64,000 nucleotides of DNA from Burkholderiales bacterium (lineage in GTDB: Bacteria; Pseudomonadota; Gammaproteobacteria; Burkholderiales; Burkholderiaceae_C): positions 6,990-70,989 of the forward strand of contig JADJCH010000026.1 in the NCBI GenBank assembly GCA_016703325.1, given 5' to 3'. The first letter of the stretch is position 1. Every line of letters begins with the position of its first letter. Below are positions 53,289-61,682 of this stretch, piece after piece. Under the pieces are notes generated by a model. The model was not told the DNA's origin, did no database searches, and saw only the letters and a program-made list of their open reading frames with translations. The position numbers and the translations under genes are program-made.

Positions 53289-54028
53289 TTCCCGCCTCCG
53301 ATCATGCCGGGCACCTGCACGCGCTGCTCGATGAAATGAGGCGATGCGGTTGATGCGAAGGCCGAGATGAAGTACAGGCCGGTCACCGCCAGATAGATCT
53401 CGATGCCGCGCGAAGTTTCTTCCTGCGCCTGCATGGCGAACATGGTCAGCTCGGCGATGCTCACCGCGAAGGCCACCGACGAGTTCTTGATGATGTTCAT
53501 CGACTCGCTGGTCAGCGGCGGGATGACGATGCGAAAGGCCATCGGCAGCAGCACGTAGCGGTAGGTCTGCGGCAGCGTCAGGCCCACGGCCAGCCCGGCG
53601 TAGCGCTGGCCGCGCGGCAGGCTCTGGATGCCGGCGCGCACCTGCTCGGAGATGCGCGCCGAGGTGAAGAAGCCCAGCCCCAGCACCACCAGGATGAAGG
53701 ACGGCACGTCCTTGAGGGGCGGCACGAGCGCCGGCAGCACGTGGTACCAGAGGAAGATCTGCACCAGCAGCGGGATGTTGCGGAACAGCTCCGTCCAGGC
53801 GTTGCCGATGCCCACCAGCAGCCGGCTCGGCGTGGTGCGCAGGATGCCCATCAGCGAGCCCACCAGCAACGCCACCGCCAGCGCCAGCAGCGCCACCCAC
53901 AGCGTCCAGCCCCAGGCCGAGAGCATCCACTCCAGGTAGGTGATGTCGCCGCCACCGCCGAAGCAGCGCGGCATGACTTCACCGTCGATGGTGTTCTTGC
54001 AGAACACCTGCCAATCCCAGGTTGCCAC
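53285..54028 (-). CDS. gltJ: glutamate/aspartate ABC transporter permease, locally frame-disturbed
   Basis: 247-residue permease, EAA loop ARISEQVRAGIQSLPRGQRYAGLAVGLTLPQTYRYVLLPMAF. Near the C terminus the expected ISAFAINRIASFIEQRV reads ISAFASTASPHFIEQRV. The underlying bases show one missing and one extra nucleotide within 53333-53356 that cancel, replacing about seven residues. This is either a real compensated double indel or a sequence error. Otherwise intact. Confidence 0.94.
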   Translation of the reverse strand: MATWDWQVFCKNTIDGEVMPRCFGGGGDITYLEWMLSAWGWTLWVALLALAVALLVGSLMGILRTTPSRLLVGIGNAWTELFRNIPLLVQIFLWYHVLPALVPPLKDVPSFILVVLGLGFFTSARISEQVRAGIQSLPRGQRYAGLAVGLTLPQTYRYVLLPMAFRIVIPPLTSESMNIIKNSSVAFAVSIAELTMFAMQAQEETSRGIEIYLAVTGLYFISAFASTASPHFIEQRVQVPGMIGGGK

Positions 54029-54159
54029 GGGGGCCTCCTCATTGGGTTACATCGTCCGGGCGGGTCCCGGGATCAGACCGACTTCGCGCTCGGCGCCGCC
54101 AGATCCGACCCGCGCCGCGCCAGGTGCTCGACTCCAGCAAACGCCGCGGAACCGGCTTT

Positions 54160-54201
54160 GCCGGGCCGCTGGCGTGCCGGCGCGGCGGCCACAGGCCCGG
54201 C
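54160..54201 (-). other. stem-loop between gltI and gltJ
   Basis: GCCGGGCC (54160-54167) pairs with GGCCCGGC (54194-54201) in the 200-bp gap. No T-run follows. Such structures often stabilise the upstream binding-protein mRNA or attenuate the permease genes; that role is inferred. Confidence 0.5.
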
Positions 54202-54228
54202 GGCTCACCGAGGGGGGCGTAGGGTGGG

Positions 54229-55119
54229 TCACTTCTTCGCGTAGTCTTCCATCGGCCGGTCGTTCGGGCTGGCCCAGGCGGCCTTGGTGGCCTCCGACAG
54301 CAGCAGGCCGATCCGGGTGTTGGCCGGCGGGATGGGCTGCATGAACCACTTGTCGTAGAGCTTGGCCATGTCGCCGGACTTGATCAGCCCTTGGATGCTG
54401 CCGTCCACCGCCTTCTTGAAGGCCACATCGTCCTTGCGCAGCATGCAGGCGATCGGCTCGACCGACAGCACTTCACCCACGATCTTGAAGTTCGCCGGGT
54501 TCTTCGACTTGGCGATGTTGGCCGCCAGGATGGAGCCGTCCATCACGAAGGCGTCGGCACGGCCGGACTCCAGCAGCAGGAAGCTGTCGGCGTGGTCCTT
54601 GCCGAACACCTCCTTGAAGTCCACACCGGTGGCCCGCTCGTGTTTGCGCAGGGTCTGCACCGAAGTCGTACCGGTGGTGGTGGCCACACTCTTGCCATTG
54701 AGCTGCGCGATGCCGGTGATGCCGGAATTGGCCTTCACTGCGATGCGCACTTCCTCGACGTAGGTCGTCACCGCGAAGGACACGTCCTTCTGCCGCGTGG
54801 CGTTGTTGGTGGTGGAGCCGCACTCCAGGTCCACCGTGCCGTTCTGCACCAGCGGGATGCGGTTCTGCGAGGTCACCGGCTGGTACTTGATCTCCAGCTT
54901 GGCCAGGCCCAGCTGCTTCTGCAGGTCGGCGATCACCCGCTCGGCCATCTCGGTGTGGAAGCCCACGAACTTGCCGTTGCCCAGGGTGTAGGACAGGCCG
55001 GAGGACTCGCGCACGCCCAGCGAAATCGAGCCACTGTCCTTGATCTTCTGGAGGGTGTCGGCTTGCGCCGTGCCGAGGGTGGCCAGCAGGGAGGCCAGGA
55101 GCAAGAGGGAGGTTTTCAT
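54229..55119 (-). CDS. gltI: glutamate/aspartate periplasmic binding protein
   Basis: 296 residues with signal peptide MKTSLLLLASLLATLGTAQA. The mature protein has the GltI pattern: LGVRESSGLSYTLGNGKFVGFHTEMAE, PVTSQNRIPLVQNGTVDLECGSTTNN and DAFVMDGSILA. Start at ATG 55119 behind AAGGAG. It follows gdhA by 78 bp and leads the gltJKL transporter genes. Confidence 0.96.
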   Translation of the reverse strand: MKTSLLLLASLLATLGTAQADTLQKIKDSGSISLGVRESSGLSYTLGNGKFVGFHTEMAERVIADLQKQLGLAKLEIKYQPVTSQNRIPLVQNGTVDLECGSTTNNATRQKDVSFAVTTYVEEVRIAVKANSGITGIAQLNGKSVATTTGTTSVQTLRKHERATGVDFKEVFGKDHADSFLLLESGRADAFVMDGSILAANIAKSKNPANFKIVGEVLSVEPIACMLRKDDVAFKKAVDGSIQGLIKSGDMAKLYDKWFMQPIPPANTRIGLLLSEATKAAWASPNDRPMEDYAKK

Positions 55120-55197
55120 CGGGAACTCCTTCAAGGAGGGGTTGCGGGTGACGGAGAAGGTGAGGTTCGGTGTGGGCAGGTCGGCCGGGATGCCCGC

Positions 55198-56478
55198 TCA
55201 GGGGTACAGACCCCGCAGTGCGCGGGCCTGCAGGACACGTTCGCAGGCGGCGACGAAGGCGGCAGTGCGCAAGGGGATGCGCTTGGCCTGCGCGGTGCGC
55301 CAGATGCCGTCGAAGGCCTCCGACAGCACGCGGTCGAGCCGCTGGTTGATGTCGTCCTCGGTCCAGAAGAAGCTGGAGGCGTTCTGCACCCACTCGAAGT
55401 AGCTCACCGTCACCCCGCCGGCGTTGGCCAGCACGTCCGGCAGCACCAGGGCGCCCTGGTCCAGCAGCAGGTCTTCGGCCTGGGGCGTGGTCGGGCCGTT
55501 GGCGCCTTCGACGATCAGCCGGGCGCGGATCGCGCCGGCGTTGTGCTCGGTGATCTGGCGCTCCAGCGCGGCGGGCAGCATCACTTCGCAGTCCACCCCC
55601 CAGAAGGCGCTGTCGTCGATGCGGTCGACCCCCGGGAACTCGCCGATCGCGCCGCCGGCCTGCAGGTGCGCCTGCAGCGCATGCGGGTCGATGCCGGCGT
55701 CGCAGTGGATCGAGCCGCCGATATCCTGCACCGCGACGATGCGTGCGCCGTGGGCATGGAACACCCGCGCCGCCGCATTGCCGACGTTGCCGAAGCCCTG
55801 GATTGCCACGCGCGCCCCCGCCATCTCCATCTGGAGGCGGCGCATGGCCTCGCGGGCCACCACGTAGCAGCCGCGGCCGGTGGCGTCGCGCCGCCCCAGG
55901 CTGCCGCCCAGGCTGACCGGCTTGCCGGTCACCACGCCGGTCTGGGTGCTGCCCTGGTTGATGGAGTAGGTGTCCATCATCCAGGCCATGACCTGCTCGT
56001 TGGTGTTGACGTCCGGGGCCGGGATGTCGCGGTCCGGGCCGATGATCAGGCCGATCTCGGAGGTGTAGCGGCGCGTCAGCCGCTCCAGTTCCGGGGCGGT
56101 CAGCTGCTTCGGATCGATGCGGATGCCCCCCTTGGCGCCGCCGTAGGGCAGGTTGACCGCAGCGTTCTTGATGGTCATCCAGCCGGCCAGCGCCATCACC
56201 TCGGGCAGGTTCACCGCCGGGTGGTAGCGCACGCCGCCCTTGCCGGGGCCGCGCGAGAGGTTGTGCTGCACGCGGTAGCCCTCGAAGTGCTCGATGCGGC
56301 CGTCGTCCATGCGCACCGGCACGTCCACGATCAGCGCACGCTTGGGCCGGCGCAGCGTCTCGACCCAGCGCGACAGGCCACCCAGGTGCGGCTCGACGCG
56401 GTCGAGCTGCTCCAGGAACATGCCCCAGGGACCGGGGTGCTGCGGGTCGATGTAGGAAGGCAGTTTGTGGGCGTCCAT
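55198..56478 (-). CDS. gdhA: glutamate dehydrogenase
   Basis: 426-residue cytosolic enzyme that interconverts glutamate and 2-oxoglutarate plus ammonia. Motifs: GPGKGGVRYHP, the catalytic-lysine region LPYGGAKGGIRIDP, the NAD(P) fold AIQGFGNVGNAAAR, and ANAGGVTVSYFEWVQN. Its place between a glutamate importer and an asparaginase remnant suggests a catabolic role. Confidence 0.96.
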   Translation of the reverse strand: MDAHKLPSYIDPQHPGPWGMFLEQLDRVEPHLGGLSRWVETLRRPKRALIVDVPVRMDDGRIEHFEGYRVQHNLSRGPGKGGVRYHPAVNLPEVMALAGWMTIKNAAVNLPYGGAKGGIRIDPKQLTAPELERLTRRYTSEIGLIIGPDRDIPAPDVNTNEQVMAWMMDTYSINQGSTQTGVVTGKPVSLGGSLGRRDATGRGCYVVAREAMRRLQMEMAGARVAIQGFGNVGNAAARVFHAHGARIVAVQDIGGSIHCDAGIDPHALQAHLQAGGAIGEFPGVDRIDDSAFWGVDCEVMLPAALERQITEHNAGAIRARLIVEGANGPTTPQAEDLLLDQGALVLPDVLANAGGVTVSYFEWVQNASSFFWTEDDINQRLDRVLSEAFDGIWRTAQAKRIPLRTAAFVAACERVLQARALRGLYP

Positions 56479-56480
56479 GC

Positions 56481-56750
56481 TCAGTACTCCAGGAAGATGC
56501 GTTGCAGCTGCTGCGCCGTGGCACCCTGCGCCAGCGCGACCATCGCCAGGATGCGGGCCTTCTGCGGGTTCAGGTCGTGTGCGGCGACCGAGCCGTTGCC
56601 GGTGCCGCCGTGGTTCACGCCGGCACCGGCGATGGTGCCGCCGGTGGCCAGCAGCACCACCTGCGGCCTGGACTGGGCGTGCAGCGCGGCCGACAGGCTG
56701 AGCAAGGCCAGGCCGCTGGCGACGCGGCGCAGGATCTGTGAAAACGTCAT
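56481..56750 (-). pseudogene. internally deleted periplasmic asparaginase/glutaminase
   Basis: 89 residues. It keeps the signal peptide (ILRRVASGLALLSLSAALHA) and the N-terminal active-site motif VVLLATGGTIAGAG of type II L-asparaginases. It then jumps after a few residues to the family's C terminus, GTGNGSVAAHDLNPQKARIL and QQLQRIFLEY. About 250 central residues are missing, in frame. A ribosome site (GGAGACAAC) and the 2-bp gap to gdhA are intact, so it may still be translated. Enzymatic activity is not expected. Confidence 0.85.
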
Positions 56751-56888
56751 CGGTTGTCTCCTCAAGGGATGGGTGGGGTGCAGAACATCGGGACGAGTCG
56801 CCCCGCGGGCCGCCCGGCGGGGCGGTCCGTGTGAAACCAGGTTGGGGTCAGGGGTGAGCGCGGAGCCGGTCGCAGGACCGGGCGGCGC

Positions 56889-57785
56889 TCAGTCGGAGGC
56901 GCTGCTGCTGGGTTGTCGGAAAAGTTCCAGCAGCGCCGGGGAGGGTGGCCAGTTCAGGTTGAGGCCGGAGGGGGGGATGGGTCGCTCGAACCAGCGCTGG
57001 TAGATGCGCAGGGCCTCGCCGGAGCGCATCAGTTGGCTCAGCGCGCGGTTGACCAGGTCGTGGAAGCTGCTGTCGTCGCGCCGCATCATGCAGGCGTAGT
57101 GCTCGGTGGACAGCGGGCTGCCGGTGACCACCCAGTCCTCGGGCCGCTGGGCCTTGGCGCGTTCGCCGTACAGCAGAGCGTCATCGAGCATGAAGGCGTC
57201 CACCTCGCCGGCCTGCAGCAGGGCAAACGCCGCGCTGTGCTCCCGGGCCTGGCGGATGTCGATCGACAGCCCCTGGCGCTTGGCATGCAGCCGCAGCAGC
57301 CGGTCGGAGGTGGTGCCGGCGGTGACGACCACTCGCTTGCCGCCCAGGTCCGCGAAGTCGCGGATGGGGCTGCTGCGCTGCGTCATCAAACGGGTCTGCG
57401 CCACGAAGATCGACACCGAAAACGCCGCCTGCCGAGCGCGCTCCCGGGTGTGGGTGGTGGAGCCGCACTCCAGGTCCACCGTGCCGTTCTGGACCAGGGC
57501 GATGCGGTTCTGCGAGGTCAGCGGAAACAGCTTGACGGTGAGCGCCGGCAGCTTCAGCTCGCTGCGGATGAGGTCCACCACCCGCATCATCAGCTCCTGC
57601 GAGTAGCCCACCACCTGGTGCCGGCGGTCGTAGTAGGAGAACGGCACCGACGATTCCCGGTGACCCAGGCGGATCACTCCCGTGGCCGTGATCAGGCCCA
57701 GCGTGTCGCTGGGCTGGGCGGCACCGGGCCGTGCAGCGACCAGCAGGCACAGCAGCAGAAGGAGGGGAAGCAGGCGTCGGCTCAT
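56889..57785 (-). CDS. polar amino acid periplasmic binding protein (GltI paralogue)
   Basis: 298 residues with a signal peptide (LLPLLLLLCLLVAARPGAA). Shares with GltI the segments PLTSQNRIALVQNGTVDLECGSTTH, VVVTAGTTSDRLL and DAFMLDDALL, but is clearly diverged. It is probably a second receptor for the same ABC transporter or a sensory receptor. ATG 57785 lies about 30 bp downstream of a canonical sigma-54 promoter. First gene of the glutamate cluster. Confidence 0.92.
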   Translation of the reverse strand: MSRRLLPLLLLLCLLVAARPGAAQPSDTLGLITATGVIRLGHRESSVPFSYYDRRHQVVGYSQELMMRVVDLIRSELKLPALTVKLFPLTSQNRIALVQNGTVDLECGSTTHTRERARQAAFSVSIFVAQTRLMTQRSSPIRDFADLGGKRVVVTAGTTSDRLLRLHAKRQGLSIDIRQAREHSAAFALLQAGEVDAFMLDDALLYGERAKAQRPEDWVVTGSPLSTEHYACMMRRDDSSFHDLVNRALSQLMRSGEALRIYQRWFERPIPPSGLNLNWPPSPALLELFRQPSSSASD

Positions 57786-57813
57786 GGGGCGGTGTGAGGT
57801 TCTACCGCTCATA

Positions 57814-57830
57814 TTGCACAGGCCGTGCCA
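57814..57830 (-). promoter_or_regulatory. canonical sigma-54 promoter
   Basis: On the minus strand TGGCACGGCCTGTGCAA, with GG and GC exactly 12 bases apart. It precedes the binding-protein gene and fits control by the DctD-like regulator at 48439. Confidence 0.75.
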
Positions 57831-57914
57831 GCCCGGCGCAACCGCTCGGCATGCGCCAACCCCTTGATTTTCCTGGGGAAGGGCACCCGCAGCCGCCCGG
57901 CCGGACGGCGCTGC

Positions 57915-57962
57915 GAACGGAAATCCGGCGCTCGGCCGCCAGGGATGGACGGATTTCCGTTC
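57915..57962 (-). promoter_or_regulatory. paired dyads, candidate upstream activator sites
   Basis: GAACGGAAATCCG (57915-57927) and CGGATTTCCGTTC (57950-57962) are a perfect 13-base inverted repeat. Each arm contains its own dyad of the form CGGA-NN-TCCG, centred 32 bp apart (three helical turns). They lie about 85-130 bp upstream of the sigma-54 promoter. The right arm touches the stop codon of the upstream gene; no T-run is present to suggest a terminator. Confidence 0.6.
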
Positions 57963-58737
57963 AGCTTTCGCTCTCGCGCACCACGGCACCGCGGTAGGCA
58001 TGCCAGGTGGCATGGCCCACCACGGGCCCGACCACCAGCAGGCCGAAGAACCACGGCAGCAGCGCCAGCACGATCAGCAGGGTGATCGCGGCGCCCCAGG
58101 TCAGCATCACCCACGGCTGCGACAGCACCAGCCGCAGGCTGGTCAGCCCGGCGGTGATGGCGTCCACCTGGCGGTCCAGCATCATCGGGATGCTGATGAC
58201 GCTGACCGAGAAGATCAGCCCGGCAAACACAGCGCCCACACAGAGGTAGGCGACGATGAACTCGATGTTCTGCGGGTTCAGCAACGCCAGCAGCGAGCCC
58301 TTGAAGTCCGGCATGCCGTCGAAGCTGACCGCGAACACCACCAGCGAGGCACGGCCCCAGAGCATTTCCAGCACCAGCAGCACGAAGCCGAAGATGGCCA
58401 TCTGCCCGCCTTGGTGCCGCCAGGCGGTGAGCGAGTCCAGCAGGGTGACCGGCTCACCCGCCTCCATGCGCCGGCTCACCTGGTACAGGCCCATGCAGAC
58501 AAAGGGGCCCATCAGCAGGAAGCCGGCCGACAGCGCCAGCGTCCAGGCCGGGGCGTGCTCGAACACCAGCATCAGCAGCCAGCCCATCACCATGAAACAC
58601 AGCCCGTAGAAGGCGCCGATGCCGGGTTGGCGGGTGAAGTCCTGCCAGCCGGCACGCAGCCAGCGCAGCGGGTCGGCCAGCGTCAGGGGTCGCAGTTCGA
58701 TCGGGCGGGCCTGTTCGGCCGGCTGGACAGCATCCAT
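57961..58737 (-). CDS. DUF2189 membrane protein
   Basis: 258 residues with about six membrane helices and the DUF2189 pattern (LRAGWQDFTRQPGIGAFYGL, MGPFVCMGLYQVSRRMEAGE, FSVSVISIPMMLDRQVDAITA). The family is often found near cytochrome oxidase genes; function unknown. ATG 58737 is preferred over a TTG at 58746. Confidence 0.88.
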   Translation of the reverse strand: MDAVQPAEQARPIELRPLTLADPLRWLRAGWQDFTRQPGIGAFYGLCFMVMGWLLMLVFEHAPAWTLALSAGFLLMGPFVCMGLYQVSRRMEAGEPVTLLDSLTAWRHQGGQMAIFGFVLLVLEMLWGRASLVVFAVSFDGMPDFKGSLLALLNPQNIEFIVAYLCVGAVFAGLIFSVSVISIPMMLDRQVDAITAGLTSLRLVLSQPWVMLTWGAAITLLIVLALLPWFFGLLVVGPVVGHATWHAYRGAVVRESES

Positions 58738-58845
58738 CCGTGGCAACCTTTCCGCAGTTCAGCGGTGCTGCCGGCCGTGGGGAGAAGAGGGTGGGCCGGC
58801 GGGGTGAGGGGATTTCTACCGTAGGGCAGAAATCCTTCGCTGCCA

Positions 58846-59106
58846 TCAGGGGCTTACCGGGGGTCCAGGGTCATCGGCGGGTCGGGGCTGCATCGACAAC
58901 GCGCCGAACAGGCAGCGCGGCACACAGCGCCGGCAGCCCGGACAGGCCCCGGGATCGGACAGCACCGAGGTCTTCTTCCACTGCGGCGCGGCCCCGGTCC
59001 GCAGTGACAGCAACTGCCAGGGGCAGGCCGGCACACACCAGCCGCAGCCGGTGCAGCGGGCGGTGTCGACCACCGCCACCACCACCGTCCGGTCCGAGGA
59101 GGTCAT
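58846..59106 (-). CDS. 2[4Fe-4S] ferredoxin-type protein
   Basis: 86 residues with two cysteine clusters, CTGCGWCVPACP and CPGCRRCVPRC, each suited to a [4Fe-4S] centre, separated by a 25-residue insert. It starts 2 bp after the ubiB stop (ATG 59106), so the two are probably co-translated. Electron donor for an unknown partner. Confidence 0.85.
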   Translation of the reverse strand: MTSSDRTVVVAVVDTARCTGCGWCVPACPWQLLSLRTGAAPQWKKTSVLSDPGACPGCRRCVPRCLFGALSMQPRPADDPGPPVSP

Positions 59107-59108
59107 CT

Positions 59109-60800
59109 TCAATCGAGGTGGCGGCGCGCCCGGGCGATCGAGCGCAGCAGCCAGACCGCCCCCACCGCGGCGCCCAGGTAGCCCAGCAGCCCGAAGGCCG
59201 GCAGGCCCAGCAGCTGCGGGCCGCCGTCCACCGTCATCACGATCGACGAGCCGATGATCAGCGCGGCAATCACCAGGGCCACCGACAGGCGGCTGGCGGC
59301 GCGGTCGATCTGGTCGCCCACGTGCTGCAGGTGGCTGATCTCGATGCCCACCTGGATGCGGCCGCGCCGCGCGCTGCGCAACAACTGCGACAGGTCGTGC
59401 GGCAGCTGCTCGCCCACCTGCAGCAGCCGCTGCAGCGTGTGCCGGCCGCGCTGCGCCAGCGCCCGTGGCCGGTAGCGTGCGCGCAGCACCTCCTGCAGGA
59501 TGGGCAGTGCCTCGCCGGCCATGTGGAAGGCCGGGTCCAGCCCGCGGCCCATGCTCTCCAGCGAGATGAAGGCCTTGATCAGCAGCGCCAGCTCGGAGGG
59601 CAGCGCCAACCGGTGCTCGCGCAGGATGGCGGTCACGTCCATCAGCATGCCGCCCAGGCTCAGGTCCGCCAGCGGGGTGCCGTGGTACTGGTCCACGAAG
59701 TCCTCGATCTCCGCCTCCAGCTGGCTCAGGTTGACGCCGTCGGCGCCGCTGCCGGCCCAGTCCAGCAGCACATCGGCCACCTGCTGCGGGCGGTGCTGCA
59801 CCAGGCCGAGCAGCAGGTTGAGCAGGTCCTCCCGGCGGCGCTGCGACAGCCGCCCGACCATGCCGAAGTCGATGAAGGCGATGCGGTGTTCCGGCAGGTA
59901 GAACACGTTGCCGGGGTGCGGGTCGGCGTGGAACAGGCCGTCCTCCACGATCATCTTCAGCACCGCCCGGGCGCCGCGCTGCGCCAGCAGGCGGCGGTCC
60001 ATGCCCTGGCGGTCCAGCTCGTCCAACTGCTCGCCGGGGATGCCCAGGATGCGCGACTGCACATTCACGCGGGTCTTCGTCAGGGGCCAGTGCACCTTCG
60101 GCACCACCACAAAACCCAGCGGCGCCAGGTTGGCGGCGATGCGTTCGGCGCTGCGGCACTCGCTGGCCAGATCCAGCTCGCGGCGCAGCGAGCGGCCGAA
60201 CTCGCGCACCAGCTGCTGCGGCCGGTAAGGCGCCAGCGCGGGGATCTCGGCCTCGGCCTTCTCGGCAAAACGGGCCAGCAGCCGCAGGTCGGCTTCGATC
60301 ACCGCGGTGATGCCCGGCCGGCGGATCTTGACGATCACTTCGCTGCCGTCGTGCAGTTGCGCGGTGTGTACCTGGGCGATGGAGGCGGCCGCCAGCGGCT
60401 CCTCGTCGAAGCGGGCAAACACCTCGGCCGGTTCGCCGCCGAGGTCCTCCGCCAGCTGCGCGCGCAGCTCGGCCAGCGGCACCGCAGGCACGCGGCTGTG
60501 CAGGTGGGAGAGTTCGGCGATCCACTCCGGCCCGAGCAGGTCGGCCCGCCCGGCCAGGATCTGACCCAGCTTGACGAAGGTGGGCCCCAGCTCCTCCAGC
60601 GCCCGGCGCAGCTGCACCGGTGGTGGCAGCCGGGCCAGGTCGGCGGCATGGTCCCAGTGCAGGCGGTGGCCGGCCTTCTCCAGCACATCGGCCAGGCCAA
60701 AACGCCTCACCGCATCGCCCAGCCCATGGCGGATGAGCACCGCGGCAATCTCCGCCAGCCGGCCCAGGTCGCGCACGCTGCCGAAGGTTTCGATCAGCAT
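59109..60800 (-). CDS. ubiB: UbiB/AarF/ADCK-family atypical kinase
   Basis: 563 residues. Motifs of the family: LGPTFVKLGQILAGRADL (KxGQ), AAASIAQVHTAQL, HADPHPGN and FIDFGM; two hydrophobic helices end the protein (VALVIAALIIGSSIVM, GLLGYLGAAVGAVWLL). Required for ubiquinone biosynthesis or lipid-precursor release in this family. It is not beside ubiE/ubiJ, so it could be a paralogue. Confidence 0.93.
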   Translation of the reverse strand: MLIETFGSVRDLGRLAEIAAVLIRHGLGDAVRRFGLADVLEKAGHRLHWDHAADLARLPPPVQLRRALEELGPTFVKLGQILAGRADLLGPEWIAELSHLHSRVPAVPLAELRAQLAEDLGGEPAEVFARFDEEPLAAASIAQVHTAQLHDGSEVIVKIRRPGITAVIEADLRLLARFAEKAEAEIPALAPYRPQQLVREFGRSLRRELDLASECRSAERIAANLAPLGFVVVPKVHWPLTKTRVNVQSRILGIPGEQLDELDRQGMDRRLLAQRGARAVLKMIVEDGLFHADPHPGNVFYLPEHRIAFIDFGMVGRLSQRRREDLLNLLLGLVQHRPQQVADVLLDWAGSGADGVNLSQLEAEIEDFVDQYHGTPLADLSLGGMLMDVTAILREHRLALPSELALLIKAFISLESMGRGLDPAFHMAGEALPILQEVLRARYRPRALAQRGRHTLQRLLQVGEQLPHDLSQLLRSARRGRIQVGIEISHLQHVGDQIDRAASRLSVALVIAALIIGSSIVMTVDGGPQLLGLPAFGLLGYLGAAVGAVWLLRSIARARRHLD

Positions 60801-60829
60801 GGCCGGTGTCCCGTCTGGAGGTCGGCAGG

Positions 60830-61357
60830 TCAGCTGCGCCGCACCCGCAGCAGCTCGTCCAGGATCATCCCGATGGCGCCCGCGGTGATGGCGCTGTCGG
60901 CCAGGTTGAAGGCCGGAAAGTGCCCGCCGGGAAAGATCGGCGCCAGCCAGCTGCCGTGCACCTGCAGAAAGTCCACCACGTAGCCGTGCCAGAGCCGGTC
61001 GATCACATTGCCCAGCGCACCGCCCAGCAGCATCGTCACCGAAAAGCAGAACAGCTTCTGCCCGGCATGGGCCTTGAGCATCCAGGTGAACAGGGCCGAG
61101 GCACCCACCCCCAGCCCCACGAAGAACCAGCGCTGCCAGCCCGAGGCATCGGCCAGGAAACTGAAGGCCGCGCCGGTGTTGTGCACCCGCACCAGGTTGA
61201 ACCAGGAGGTGACGAAGACGCTGTCGCCGTAGGCAAAGCGGCCGAGGATGGCCACCTTGCTGGCCTGGTCGAGCAGGATCACCAGCAAGGCCAGTGACAG
61301 CCAGGTCACCAGGTTGGGAGAGGAGCGGGAGGGGGTGCGGATGCGCTTGCTGGGCAT
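60830..61357 (-). CDS. lspA: lipoprotein signal peptidase
   Basis: 175 residues, four membrane helices. The aspartyl protease motifs GNVIDRLWHGYVVDFLQV and FNLADSAI carry the catalytic pair; RVHNTGAAFSFL is also conserved. Start ATG 61357. The usual neighbour ileS is absent; here it precedes ubiB by about 30 bp. Confidence 0.96.
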   Translation of the reverse strand: MPSKRIRTPSRSSPNLVTWLSLALLVILLDQASKVAILGRFAYGDSVFVTSWFNLVRVHNTGAAFSFLADASGWQRWFFVGLGVGASALFTWMLKAHAGQKLFCFSVTMLLGGALGNVIDRLWHGYVVDFLQVHGSWLAPIFPGGHFPAFNLADSAITAGAIGMILDELLRVRRS

Positions 61358-61682
61358 GGTGTCTTGAAAGGCCGGGCCGGGCTGTGACCACCCGGGTGCG
61401 GGTGCAACTGTAGCGGCTGGGGCGGACCCGAACCTTGGCCTGGCCACGGGACGGGCGCCTGAGTCGGCACTTCGGACGTCCCCGCAACCGTAACAGCGGT
61501 GGCCTGCCCGTGACCGGATCGGGCTGCGGGCGCCGGGTGGCGACAGGCCTTACCTCCGATTGCCGCTTGGGACAACTGTCAGCGCGGCGCTTCGAACAAT
61601 GGAAATGCGGAAATGCGGAACCGATGGGCCACCGCTGCCGCTCCCCCCAATGGCCGCCGCAACGGCCCTGTTTCAGGAGCAG
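61358..61682. other. gene-free stretch between lspA and an exported-protein gene
   Basis: 325 bp separating divergent genes. I see no gene. A short direct repeat GGAAATGCGGAAATGCGGAA lies near 61600-61620; promoters for both directions must be here but are not clear. Confidence 0.6.

Noticed and set aside
57915..57962. The 13-bp inverted repeat as a terminator of the DUF2189 gene
   Set aside because: No T-run follows on either strand, and each arm is itself a dyad; position upstream of a sigma-54 promoter fits regulatory sites better.
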